Source: an uncultured Clostridia bacterium (GTDB taxonomy: Bacteria > Bacillota > Clostridia > Christensenellales > Borkfalkiaceae). Taken from it: DNA of 64,000 nt. Positions 1-7,779 of the stretch are shown here, one piece after another. The notes beneath the pieces were generated by a model that saw nothing but the letters and a program-made list of their open reading frames with translations, did not search any database and had not been told where the DNA came from. Position 1 is the first letter of the stretch. Each line of letters starts with the position of its first letter. The stretch is taken from the NCBI GenBank assembly GCA_944327625.1, contig CALVHL010000001.1, positions 124,001-188,000 on the forward strand. Reading direction: 5' to 3'. A program made the translations under genes and the position numbers.

Positions 1-262
1 GCGACTGATAGATGAGGCGGTGGACGGTGCAGGCGGGTATGCCCTTATTTATGAGTACCGTCGCCGCTTTTCCCGTGGGCGTGACGAATGCCGCACTGAC
101 GTCGGGCACGAGTTTAAGGGTATCTACGACGACGTGCTTCAAAAGCGTCGTCTTGCCCGTTCCCGCATAGCCCGTCAGTACGAATACCTGCCTCGTCGCG
201 CATGCAAACCATTCTGAAATTTTCCTGTCGGCTTCCCGTTGTTCGGCGTTCAATTCAAGCAT
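1..262 (-). CDS. RecD/Dda-like DNA helicase, N-terminal 87 codons (3' end beyond left edge)
   Basis: Reading leftward from the ATG at 262, the protein opens with a superfamily 1B helicase start: an LNAEQREA Q-motif-like segment, a Walker A loop GYAGTGKTT at about residues 31-39, and VTPTGKAATVL (motif Ia region) at about 60-70. This fits a RecD- or Dda-type ATP-dependent 5'-3' DNA helicase acting in recombination or repair. Only the first part of the nucleotide-binding domain is in the window, so subfamily and length cannot be judged. No Shine-Dalgarno sequence precedes the ATG, and a consensus promoter ends 6 nt upstream, suggesting a leaderless mRNA. No better upstream start is in frame. 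Confidence 0.85.
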   Translation of the reverse strand, partial: MLELNAEQREADRKISEWFACATRQVFVLTGYAGTGKTTLLKHVVVDTLKLVPDVSAAFVTPTGKAATVLINKGIPACTVHRLIYQS

Positions 263-268
263 GGCACT

Positions 269-298
269 ATTATACAACGCAAACCTATGTTTTTTCAA
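269..298 (-). promoter_or_regulatory. Sigma-A promoter of the helicase gene
   Basis: On the minus strand, TTGAAA (293-298), an 18-nt spacer, and TATAAT (269-274). The -10 box ends 6 nt before the helicase ATG, so the predicted first transcribed base is at or next to the start codon. Confidence 0.75.
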
Positions 299-343
299 GC
301 GTTTAAGGGTAAAATTGTTTTTAAATTAAATTTAAAAGCGGTA

Positions 344-372
344 TTGACTAACCGACGGGAGTGGTATATAAT
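344..372 (+). promoter_or_regulatory. Sigma-A promoter of pgi
   Basis: TTGACT (344-349), 17-nt spacer, TATAAT (367-372). This lies 45 nt before the pgi start, back to back with the leftward helicase promoter. Confidence 0.85.
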
Positions 373-417
373 ATATTAGGCTATAAAATGCACACTATAT
401 GATTTTTTGGAGGAACA

Positions 418-1854
418 ATGAGCTACAAGACGAGAGAATGGCGCAATTCCATGCGCGTGACGGTAGACTATAACAATATGATGTCCAAGTTTTTGGGCGA
501 AAAGGGAATAAAGGATTCAGAGCTTCGCGCCGTTAAGGACGAGGCGGAGGCAGCCTTCAACTACGTCAAGGCCAACAGGGGCAGGGACGAGCTGTTCATG
601 GGCTGGACCGAACTTCCCTACAATCAGGACGAGATAGTCGCCGACATACTTGCGACTGCTAAGGAAGTAAGAAGAAAATTCAAGTATTTTGTCGTGCTCG
701 GCATAGGCGGAAGTGCGCTCGGCCCCATAATGGCGTTCAATGCGCTCTGCCATCTTCACTATAACGAACTGCCCAACTCTAAGCGCAAGGGCCCCAAGTT
801 CTACGTTGAGGATAACGTCGATCCCGTCAGAATGGCTGCGCTCCTCGACATAATCGAACCCGATAAGACCTGCTTCAACGTAATTTCCAAGTCGGGCGCA
901 ACGTCCGAAACGATGACGCAGTATCTCATAATTGCCGACATACTCAAAAAGGCAGGCGTCGACGTCACTGAAAATATGATCTTCACGACCGATGCCGCAA
1001 AGGGCAACCTCAACAAGATAGACGCAAGCCTCGGCGGCAAGGTCAAAAAGTACGTGCTTCCCGACGGCGTAGGCGGAAGGTTCTCCGAACTCTGCCCCGT
1101 AGGTCTGCTGCCCGCGGCTGTGCTCGGCATAGACATCAAGGGTATGCTTGCAGGTGCGGCTTATATGGATGCGCTCTGCTCTAAGCCCCAGATCTCCAAG
1201 AACCCCGCGCTCGCCTGCGCAGCTTTACAGTACATAACCATGAAGCATGGCAAGAATATCAACGTGCTCATGCCCTATTCGGATAACCTCAAACTTATGG
1301 CAGACTGGTATTGCCAGCTCTGGGCGGAATCGCTCGGCAAGGCAGTCGACTATGACGGAAAGGTAGTCAATGCGGGTACTACCCCCGTAAAGAGCCTCGG
1401 CGTTACCGACCAGCATTCGCAGGTTCAGCTCTACACCGAAGGACCTTACGACAAGGTAATAACCTTCATATCCGTCGGACAGTATGCTACCGAAATGCCC
1501 ATACCCCACGGCTGTGAGGACATTCCCGACGTCGGCTTCCTCGGCGGTCACACCATGCAGGAGCTCATTCAGGCAGAGAACAAGGCAACGGCTTACGCGC
1601 TCATGATAGCAGGCAGAATGAACTACACCATCAACCTGCCCGAGGTCAATGCGTTCACGCTCGGTCAGCTCATGTTCCTTCTCGAATTGCAGACGGCTTA
1701 CACGGGCGCAATGCTCAACATCAACACGTTCAATCAGCCCGGCGTCGAAAACGGCAAGAAGGCAACCTTTGCTCTGCTCGGCAAGAAGGGCTATGAAGGA
1801 CAGAAGGCGCAGATGGACGCCGCTCCCGAAATCGACGAAAAGTATATCGTATAA
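418..1854 (+). CDS. pgi: Glucose-6-phosphate isomerase
   Basis: 478 aa, cytoplasmic; interconverts glucose-6-phosphate and fructose-6-phosphate in glycolysis and gluconeogenesis. Both SIS sugar-isomerase domains are present: VLGIGGSALGP near residue 97, the phosphate-binding VISKSGATSETM near 156, GGRFSELCPVGLLPA near 222, QLWAESLGK and TDQHSQVQLYTEGP further on. The ATG at 418 has GGAGG at 409-413. An internal Met follows 11 codons later, but the spacing favours the first. Transcribed alone from the upstream consensus promoter and followed by a GC-rich hairpin. Length is normal for the clostridial family. Confidence 0.97.
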   Translation: MSYKTREWRNSMRVTVDYNNMMSKFLGEKGIKDSELRAVKDEAEAAFNYVKANRGRDELFMGWTELPYNQDEIVADILATAKEVRRKFKYFVVLGIGGSALGPIMAFNALCHLHYNELPNSKRKGPKFYVEDNVDPVRMAALLDIIEPDKTCFNVISKSGATSETMTQYLIIADILKKAGVDVTENMIFTTDAAKGNLNKIDASLGGKVKKYVLPDGVGGRFSELCPVGLLPAAVLGIDIKGMLAGAAYMDALCSKPQISKNPALACAALQYITMKHGKNINVLMPYSDNLKLMADWYCQLWAESLGKAVDYDGKVVNAGTTPVKSLGVTDQHSQVQLYTEGPYDKVITFISVGQYATEMPIPHGCEDIPDVGFLGGHTMQELIQAENKATAYALMIAGRMNYTINLPEVNAFTLGQLMFLLELQTAYTGAMLNINTFNQPGVENGKKATFALLGKKGYEGQKAQMDAAPEIDEKYIV

Positions 1855-1882
1855 CGGGAAGAATATTAAAAACTGAAAGGAG

Positions 1883-1912
1883 AAGGGGCGGCGAATTGCC
1901 GCCCCTTTGTTA
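1883..1912 (+). terminator. Terminator-like hairpin after pgi, directly before the next gene
   Basis: 10-bp stem (1883-1892 with 1898-1907), loop GAATT, followed by a T-rich tail TGTT. The next start codon is at 1916, so the hairpin occupies the place where that gene's ribosome-binding site would lie. Confidence 0.65.
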
Positions 1913-1915
1913 GTT

Positions 1916-2920
1916 ATGGATACCTGGATAATAATTCTGATCGCCGTGCTCGCGTTCTCCGTCGTTGCCGTTGCGGCGACGGGCATTGCGTTTGCCGTAG
2001 TCGCCGACAGGGCGGTATTCGGCAAGCGTCAGGACAAGGACGCGCGGTTCAGATATTTCACGGAAGAAGATTTTGCCCTCAAAGGTCAGGACTTTCCGAT
2101 ACCCTATAAGGACAGCTCGCTCTGCGGCAGGCTGTACGAGGGGAGCGGCGTCCGTGCGGATACGCTCATTCTGTTCATTCACGGCTTCGGCGCGGGCAGT
2201 TCAAGCTATACCTCGGAAATTGCCGCGTTTGTCGGCAAGGGCTATACGGTCATCGCCTACGACGCTTATGGCTGCAACAATTCATTCGGACGGTCTGCGC
2301 GCGGATTTTACAGCGGCGCGGAATGTGCTCTGGCGGCGTGTGCGGCTGTTTCTTCGGACGAGAGAACTAAAAATAAGCGGCTCATACTCGTCGGGCACAG
2401 CTGGGGCGCGTATTCCGCGCTGTGTGCCGCTCCTTTTGTGGGCGCGGAAAAGGTTGTCGCAATCTCGGCGTTCGACTCGCCCGCCCGTGCGGAATGTAAC
2501 GCCGTCAATATGGCGACGGGCGGCAATGTAAAGGCGCTTTCGTTGCTCGCTATGCCGTGGTTTTATGTCATAAATGCCTTTAAATTCGGATTGCGCGGCA
2601 ATACCCGCGCGGCAAAATCGGCGGATAATAGCAGGGCGAAAGTGCTGCTCGTTCAGGGCGCGCTCGATACTACCGTACCGCTTGCCGACAGCGCGGCGGC
2701 AAAGGTAAAGAGGGCGGATGCCGAGCGCCTCGTTTTAAGCGACAAGGGGCATAATCCGCACAACACCTGCGAGGCGGAGGCAGCGCTTTCGCGGCTCTTT
2801 ACATTCAAGGCGGCTACGGCTGTCGAGGAAAAGCAATTTTTTGACAAGTTCGACTGGAAAACCGCCACCCGTCAGGACGGCGCGGTTATGGACAGAATAT
2901 TTGCATTTATCGGTCAATAA
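1916..2920 (+). CDS. Membrane-anchored alpha/beta hydrolase
   Basis: 334 aa. Residues about 4-31 form one hydrophobic membrane segment, followed by an alpha/beta-hydrolase fold. HGFGAGSSS looks like the oxyanion-loop region, GHSWG (Ser162) is the nucleophile elbow, LDTTVPL and SDKGHNPHN supply the probable Asp and His. It resembles serine hydrolases of the Hydrolase_4/BAAT-like type; substrate unknown. The ATG at 1916 is chosen because the membrane segment starts at once. A TTG nine bases upstream is also in frame. No good ribosome-binding site is adjacent; AGGAGA lies at 1879-1884 on the far side of the hairpin. It is followed 13 nt later by the DprA-like gene. Confidence 0.75.
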   Translation: MDTWIIILIAVLAFSVVAVAATGIAFAVVADRAVFGKRQDKDARFRYFTEEDFALKGQDFPIPYKDSSLCGRLYEGSGVRADTLILFIHGFGAGSSSYTSEIAAFVGKGYTVIAYDAYGCNNSFGRSARGFYSGAECALAACAAVSSDERTKNKRLILVGHSWGAYSALCAAPFVGAEKVVAISAFDSPARAECNAVNMATGGNVKALSLLAMPWFYVINAFKFGLRGNTRAAKSADNSRAKVLLVQGALDTTVPLADSAAAKVKRADAERLVLSDKGHNPHNTCEAEAALSRLFTFKAATAVEEKQFFDKFDWKTATRQDGAVMDRIFAFIGQ

Positions 2921-2933
2921 AGGGGGATAGATT

Positions 2934-3878
2934 ATGGGCGCTGTCGACAGAGACAGACGGGTTGTGCTTTGCCTTGGCGGCAGACTTACTTTTACCGACG
3001 GATTGCCGCTTACCGTAGGGGGCATAAAGGATATTGCTCTCAGGCTTGCAAGACATGGTATGCGCCTTGGCGAACTTTCGGGCGAAAGGGTTTCCGAACT
3101 CGGTTTGGGCGAGGAAATGAAAGAGCGGATAACCGCTCTGCTTTCGCGCGGAGACGAGTGGAAAGCTCGGCTAAAAAGGTATGAAAATTCTGGCATAGCC
3201 ACGCTTACCTATATCGACGGGGCATATCCGCGCAGTATTGCGGAGGCTTCCCCGGACGGCTGCCCGCCCGTGCTGTTCTGCTACGGCGACGTTAAAATTC
3301 TCTCCGAAAAGTCGGTCGGCTACGTCGGCGTGCGCGACTGTGACGAGCAGGATATAGATTTTACCCGCAATTCGGTATTCAAAACGGTTGCAACGGGCTT
3401 TGGCGTAACCTCGGGCGGCGCCCGCGGCATAGACTGCGCGGCAGAGTTCGCCGCTCTCGAAGCGGGTGCAAACGTGTGCGAATTTACGAGCGGGGCTTTC
3501 CGCGAAAGGCTGGCTTTTGCCGAAATCCGTTCGGCGGCAGACAACGGCAGAATGGTAATTGCCTCGTCAGAAGTGCCCGAGGAGGGCTTTTCGTCGGCGC
3601 GGGCGATGTCGAGAAATGCTTACATTTATATGCAGTCGGCGGCATGCGTCGTAGTCCGCTCCCACCTCAAACGCGGCGGTACCTGGTCGGGCGCAGTACG
3701 CAACCTCAAAAAAGGGTGGTGTCCGCTCTTTTGCCGCGACTATGCGCCCTATCTCGGCAATGCTGAACTCATTTCAATGGGTGCGAAGCCGATTGACGAA
3801 AATTGGGACGGCGATACGGGCGTGGAGGGTAACTCTCCCGAGGTCGTTCAGCTCAATATGTTCGATGACAAAACTTAA
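2934..3878 (+). CDS. DprA/Smf-like Rossmann-fold protein
   Basis: 314 aa. The middle and C-terminal parts match the DprA/Smf DNA-processing family: YPRSIAEASPDGCPPVLF (the YPxxL...PPxLF region), YVGVRDCDEQD in place of the usual VGSR, then TSGGARGIDCAAEFAALEAGA (the SGxAxGID-AH segment) and a late GGTWSGAVRNLKK. DprA binds single-stranded DNA and loads RecA in transformation; variant forms occur in other settings. VGVR instead of VGSR, and the lack of the usual GTGxDxxYP block, mark this as a divergent paralogue rather than certain competence DprA. RBS GGGGG at 2922-2926. It sits between a hydrolase and a small zinc-ribbon protein, probably one transcription unit. Confidence 0.7.
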   Translation: MGAVDRDRRVVLCLGGRLTFTDGLPLTVGGIKDIALRLARHGMRLGELSGERVSELGLGEEMKERITALLSRGDEWKARLKRYENSGIATLTYIDGAYPRSIAEASPDGCPPVLFCYGDVKILSEKSVGYVGVRDCDEQDIDFTRNSVFKTVATGFGVTSGGARGIDCAAEFAALEAGANVCEFTSGAFRERLAFAEIRSAADNGRMVIASSEVPEEGFSSARAMSRNAYIYMQSAACVVVRSHLKRGGTWSGAVRNLKKGWCPLFCRDYAPYLGNAELISMGAKPIDENWDGDTGVEGNSPEVVQLNMFDDKT

Positions 3879-3894
3879 CTTTTAAGGTGCGGCG

Positions 3895-4218
3895 ATGTGC
3901 AGTCTTTTAAATCTTGAAATTGAAGTTAATGCCGACGAGGTAAACTTCGACGAGGAAAAATTCTTCTCCGACGAGAAAGAGCTTGTCGAAGACTATCTCT
4001 GTATGTTGCAGATGAACGGGCAGATTTACTCCGATTACAGCGCGGTATGTGAGGGCGGGCATAAGTTCAGGGCGTTCGTCAATGTCCCTGAAAGAGAAAG
4101 CCTTGACGCAAGATATAACAACGACTATGACAACCGTTCATACAGGTATATGACGGTTAAAATAACCGATATGGTTTACCAAAAATCAGCTCTCAAATCC
4201 CCGTTCTTCGCTAAATAA
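3895..4218 (+). CDS. Small protein downstream of dprA-like gene, truncated by frameshift
   Basis: 107 aa as read. Family not recognised; acidic and Tyr-rich (sequence runs through NVPERESLDARYNNDYDNRS). The stop at 4216-4218 looks premature: in the +1 frame the sequence continues as a well-behaved coding stretch to 4438 that ends in a zinc ribbon. Removing one A from the A5 run at 4181-4185 gives one continuous 180-aa protein. Starts 16 nt after the DprA-like stop, so the two are probably co-transcribed and perhaps work together. The shift could be an assembly error, a real mutation, or programmed frameshifting. Confidence 0.6.
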   Translation: MCSLLNLEIEVNADEVNFDEEKFFSDEKELVEDYLCMLQMNGQIYSDYSAVCEGGHKFRAFVNVPERESLDARYNNDYDNRSYRYMTVKITDMVYQKSALKSPFFAK

Positions 4219-4438
4219 AGCGGCGTTCGCTGTCAGGGAGGAGCTGGAAAAGAAACTCGATAAACCCGTATATGTCAATCTGACAAAAATTTACGACCTT
4301 TCGTCGCGGCGGGCGGCAAGCGCCGACCAGGATAAATGCCCGTTATGCGGCAAAACTCTTTCCGAGTGTACATTCCAGATCGGCCTTGTAAGGATGTTTA
4401 AGTGCGACGATTGCAGGCAGATAACCGACAAAATTTAA
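4184..4438 (+). pseudogene. Out-of-frame C-terminal half with zinc ribbon
   Basis: Open for 84 codons and in the frame one base on from the preceding gene. It reads ...NKAAFAVREELEKKL..., then CPLCG and, about 25 residues later, CDDC, a four-cysteine zinc-ribbon arrangement, and stops at 4436-4438. No start codon with a ribosome-binding site begins it, so it is best seen as the C-terminal part of the gene starting at 3895. Codon choice matches neighbouring genes. Confidence 0.6.
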
Positions 4439-4446
4439 TATTAAAC

Positions 4447-4487
4447 AAAAACGGAGCGAAGAAAATAATTCTTTGCTCCGTTTTGTT
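4447..4487. terminator. Bidirectional terminator between convergent units
   Basis: 14-bp stem with one mismatch or G-U-type position (4450-4463 with 4469-4482), a T-rich run on the right for the plus strand and an A-run on the left that serves the minus strand. It separates the zinc-ribbon gene from the aldehyde dehydrogenase gene. Confidence 0.8.
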
Positions 4488-4494
4488 CGGGTGA

Positions 4495-5874
4495 TTATCT
4501 CACGAACATTCTTATAAGTTTATCGTTAAGTTTGGTATAAGGCTGGTATCTCATCGGCAGGTCGGTAATGTTCTTCTTGTCGATGATGGATTTGTAGTGA
4601 GTGAACGTATCGAAGCCCGTCTTGCCGTGGTAGGAGCCGAGGCCGCTCTCGCCGAAGCCGCCGAAAGGCATATAGGAAGTGGCGAGGTGAATTATTACGT
4701 CGTTAATGCAGCCTCCGCCGAAGCCCGTTCTTGCAAGGAATTTCTCAATCTGTTTTTTGTCCGTCGAGAAGTAGTATGCCGCGAGCGGGCTCTCTTCGGA
4801 ATTTATGCGGTCAATGACCTTGTCGAGGTCGTCAAAGGCAATAACAGGCATTACGGGGCCGAAGATTTCCTCGCTCATAATCTTATCGTCATAATCGACG
4901 TTGTCCATTACGGTCGGCGCAATCTGCAATTTCTGAGCGTCGGTTTCGCCGCCGAATATGACTTTGGATTGGTCAATCAGCCCGCATATTCTGTCGAAGT
5001 GCTTTTTGGTTACTATTCTGCCATAGTCGGCATTCGAGAGCGGGTTCTGCCCGTACTGTCTGACTATCTCTTTCTTGACCTCGGCTATGAATTCTTCCTT
5101 TACTGCGCTGTGGCAGAGGATATAGTCGGGCGCAACGCAGGTCTGCCCGCAATTGAGGTATTTGCCGAATACTATGCGCCTTGCGGCAAGCGGAATATCC
5201 GCCGTCTTGTCGACAATGCAGGGGCTCTTTCCTCCGAGTTCGAGCGTCACTGGCGTAAGTCTTGACGCGGCTTTTTCATAGACTTGCCTGCCGACCGCCT
5301 TACTGCCAGTAAAGAAGATATAGTCGAAATCGAGGTCAAGCAGAATTTTATTCTGTTCCCTGCCGCCTTCAACGACCGCGGCAACTTCTTCGGGGAATAC
5401 CTCGGAAATTATCTTTTTAAGTATTGCCGAGGAGGCAGGCGAATATGCGCTGGGCTTTAAAATAACCGTATTGCCCGCGGCAATCGCCTCGCAGAGCGGA
5501 TCGAGCGAGAGTAGCACGGGATAGTTCCACGGGCTCATAATCAGTACGGTGCCGTAGGGAGAGGGATAACGGAAGCTTCTGGCTATCCACTGCGACATAG
5601 GTGTTGCTACGCGCTGTTTTTTTGTGAATTTGTCAATATGCTTTATCTGATAGTTTATCTCGCTCAACGATAAGCCCGTCTCGCACATATAGCTTTCGGT
5701 TGCACTTTTGCCGAGGTCGCTTTTAAGCGCTTCGGCAATCTGCTCTTCATATTTTTCAACCGCGCCCCTCAGTGCGATAAGGCGGGCTTTTCGCTCCTTT
5801 ACGTTGAGCGTGCCGCCTGCGGCGAAATGCTGTTTCTGTCTTTCAAACAGGGCTATTATTTCGTTGTTACTCAT
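4495..5874 (-). CDS. Aldehyde dehydrogenase, short (class 3-like) type
   Basis: 459 aa, NAD(P)-dependent oxidation of aldehydes, or reduction of acids' activated forms in the reverse sense. Active-site signatures are present: SPWNYPVLLSLDPL, FTGSKAVGRQVYEKA (cofactor loop), LELGGKSPC carrying the general-base Glu, and NCGQTCVAPDY with the catalytic Cys. Length and the C-terminal FGGFGESGLGSYHG segment fit the fatty-aldehyde/class 3-like branch. Its ATG overlaps the upstream alcohol dehydrogenase stop by 8 nt, so translation is probably coupled and the pair interconverts alcohol, aldehyde and acid. Substrate cannot be told from sequence. Confidence 0.9.
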   Translation of the reverse strand: MSNNEIIALFERQKQHFAAGGTLNVKERKARLIALRGAVEKYEEQIAEALKSDLGKSATESYMCETGLSLSEINYQIKHIDKFTKKQRVATPMSQWIARSFRYPSPYGTVLIMSPWNYPVLLSLDPLCEAIAAGNTVILKPSAYSPASSAILKKIISEVFPEEVAAVVEGGREQNKILLDLDFDYIFFTGSKAVGRQVYEKAASRLTPVTLELGGKSPCIVDKTADIPLAARRIVFGKYLNCGQTCVAPDYILCHSAVKEEFIAEVKKEIVRQYGQNPLSNADYGRIVTKKHFDRICGLIDQSKVIFGGETDAQKLQIAPTVMDNVDYDDKIMSEEIFGPVMPVIAFDDLDKVIDRINSEESPLAAYYFSTDKKQIEKFLARTGFGGGCINDVIIHLATSYMPFGGFGESGLGSYHGKTGFDTFTHYKSIIDKKNITDLPMRYQPYTKLNDKLIRMFVR

Positions 5875-7069
5875 TGCACATTACCTCCTTATACATTGCT
5901 TTAAGCTGTGCCTTGTCCCAGAGAACGGGTACGGGATAGAGGGGATAGGCCTCTCTGTACGCATATCCGACGAGCAGGTCGAGATCGTCCTCTTTAATCT
6001 CGGGCATGGTAAGCGGAATATTGACCGCCCTTTCAAGCGCGTCGAGCTTGTCGAAGAATATCTCCGCCGCCTTATCGGGCGCGGCGTCGCTGTCGGCAAA
6101 CCCGCAATATACGCATATCTTTTTCAGCTTTTTATTTATTGACTTGCCGTAAGCTTTTAATACCGGTATAAGCAGTACGGCGTTTGCAAGCCCGTGCGGA
6201 GTGTTGTACCTGCCGCCGAGCGCGTGTGCGAGCGCGTGGACGTATCCCACATAAGATTTAGAGAACGCGCGTCCCGCATAGTGCGACGCGTGAAGCATAT
6301 TGTCAAGGCTTTCGTCAGTCTTTTGCGCGTAGGCAATTTCAAGGTTTTCAAAGATGAGCTTGATAGCCCTCAGGCTGTCCTCGCGCGTGTCTCTGGTCGT
6401 CGACCTGCCGATATAGGCTTCGAGTGCGTGCGTCATTGCGTCTATGCCCGTCGTCGATATGATTTTAGGCGGCAGCGTCTTTAAAACCGACGCGTCCAGA
6501 ACGGCATAGGAGGGGATGAGGGGGAAGTCGTCAATGGCGTACTTGTGCCTCGTCTCTGCGTCGCATATTACCGCCGCAAGCGTCGTCTCGCTGCCCGTTC
6601 CCGCTGTCGTCGGCATGGCAATCAGCAGGGGAATTTTCTTCATAACCTGCAAAATGCCCTCCATCTTCGCAAGCGGTTTTGCGGGGCGCGCAATTCTCGC
6701 GCCGACCGCTTTGGCGCAGTCGAGCGAAGATCCGCCGCCGATCGCCACGAGACAGTCGCACCCGTCGTCGAGGTAGAGCTTGCGAGCTTCTTCACATTCC
6801 TTGGTAGTGGGGTTGGGTACGATCTTGTCATATATGCTGTAACCCACGCCCTGCGCTTTAAATTCTTCAATCATCGGCTCAGCCGTGCCGAGCTGCATTA
6901 TTACGGGATCAACGACTAAAAGCGCATGCTTTTTGCCCTTCTGTTTGAGAAGGTGCGGCACTTCGCGCATATCGCCGAGAATTTTGGGCTTTCTGTAAGG
7001 AAGAACGGGTAAAATTGCCCTCATGCTTATCTGAAAAGTTCTCGCCCAGATCTTGGCTAATATATTCAT
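5867..7069 (-). CDS. Iron-containing alcohol dehydrogenase
   Basis: 400 aa. Group III (Fe-dependent) ADH: the nucleotide-binding GGGSSLDCAKAVG, PTTAGTGSETT, DAMTHALEAYIG and the metal-ligand segment HALAHALGGRYNTPHG. NAD(P)H-dependent aldehyde/alcohol interconversion in the cytoplasm, here paired with an aldehyde dehydrogenase. The reading frame stays open upstream to 7159, but the ATG at 7069 is chosen because AAAGGAGA lies 5 nt before it and the conserved protein begins there. A promoter with an inverted repeat over its -10 box lies about 75 nt upstream. Confidence 0.92.
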   Translation of the reverse strand: MNILAKIWARTFQISMRAILPVLPYRKPKILGDMREVPHLLKQKGKKHALLVVDPVIMQLGTAEPMIEEFKAQGVGYSIYDKIVPNPTTKECEEARKLYLDDGCDCLVAIGGGSSLDCAKAVGARIARPAKPLAKMEGILQVMKKIPLLIAMPTTAGTGSETTLAAVICDAETRHKYAIDDFPLIPSYAVLDASVLKTLPPKIISTTGIDAMTHALEAYIGRSTTRDTREDSLRAIKLIFENLEIAYAQKTDESLDNMLHASHYAGRAFSKSYVGYVHALAHALGGRYNTPHGLANAVLLIPVLKAYGKSINKKLKKICVYCGFADSDAAPDKAAEIFFDKLDALERAVNIPLTMPEIKEDDLDLLVGYAYREAYPLYPVPVLWDKAQLKAMYKEVMCNE

Positions 7070-7139
7070 TCTTTTCTCCTTTCCGTGTGACGTAAGTAAA
7101 GTCGCTGAAAGACGGAACACGGGTGTCTGTAACAATATA

Positions 7140-7167
7140 ATTATATAATAATTGTTCACTTTGTCAA
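7140..7167 (-). promoter_or_regulatory. Sigma-A promoter of the adh-aldh operon with overlapping inverted repeat
   Basis: On the minus strand TTGACA (7162-7167), 16-nt spacer, TATAAT (7140-7145). The AT-rich segment at about 7129-7158 is an imperfect inverted repeat with arms GTAACAAT and ATTGTTCAC covering the -10 box, a plausible operator. Not a recognisable Rex box. Confidence 0.75.
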
Positions 7168-7248
7168 CTATTTTATTGCGCTAAAACAGATGAGGCAGAA
7201 GTCAGAGACGAGAGGAGGGGTTGGTCGCGTCATTTTATATTTGCGGCA

Positions 7249-7278
7249 TTGACAGAACGTCTCCTTCGGGAGTATAAT
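7249..7278 (+). promoter_or_regulatory. Sigma-A promoter of bcp
   Basis: TTGACA (7249-7254), 18-nt spacer, TATAAT (7273-7278), 31 nt before the peroxiredoxin start. Confidence 0.8.
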
Positions 7279-7309
7279 CATTCTAACATGAAAAAGGAGA
7301 AATTTCAAT

Positions 7310-7777
7310 ATGCTTGAAATAAATCAGTCTGCACCCGACTTCACCCTGCCTGACAAGGACGGAAATTTTGTCAGTCTCTTGTCGTTCAGGGGCAGGAAAG
7401 TGGTGGTGTATTTTTACCCCAAGGACAATACGGCGGGCTGCACCCGTCAGGCATGCGCTTTTGCCGCCGACTACTCGGCGTACGAAAAGCTGGGGGTTGC
7501 GGTCATCGGCATAAGCAAGGACGGCGTTGCCTCGCATGCTAAGTTTGCCGCAAAGTACTCGCTTCCCTTCATACTGCTCTCGGACGAGGGGCTCGAAGCC
7601 ATAAAGGCGTACGACGTTTGGAAGGAGAAAAAGCTCTACGGCAAGACCTCTTTCGGCGTAGTCAGGACGAGCTATATAATAGACGAGGAGGGGAAGATTG
7701 AAAAGGTATTCCCCAAGGCCAACCCCGACAAAAATTCTTCGGAAATTTTAGAGTATCTTAGCGGAGCAAAAGGTTAA
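7310..7777 (+). CDS. bcp: Thiol peroxidase, Bcp/PrxQ-type peroxiredoxin
   Basis: 155 aa, cytoplasmic. Thioredoxin-fold peroxiredoxin that reduces hydrogen peroxide and organic hydroperoxides with thioredoxin. The active-site stretch is FYPKDNTAGCTRQACAF, with peroxidatic Cys44 and Cys49 five residues on, the PrxQ arrangement. The family usually has Pro-Gly before the Cys; here Ala-Gly. RBS AAGGAGA about 8 nt upstream. The gene ends 2 nt before the ABC transporter start, so the two form an operon, though the functions are not obviously linked. Confidence 0.93.
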   Translation: MLEINQSAPDFTLPDKDGNFVSLLSFRGRKVVVYFYPKDNTAGCTRQACAFAADYSAYEKLGVAVIGISKDGVASHAKFAAKYSLPFILLSDEGLEAIKAYDVWKEKKLYGKTSFGVVRTSYIIDEEGKIEKVFPKANPDKNSSEILEYLSGAKG

Positions 7778-7779
7778 AA

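Noticed and set aside
1225-2025. Long open frames antisense to pgi and several other genes (e.g. 14560-16164, 43235-44965 on the minus strand)
   Set aside because: They mirror strongly supported genes on the other strand and have no family motifs or ribosome-binding sites; they arise from the GAC/GCC-rich codon usage.
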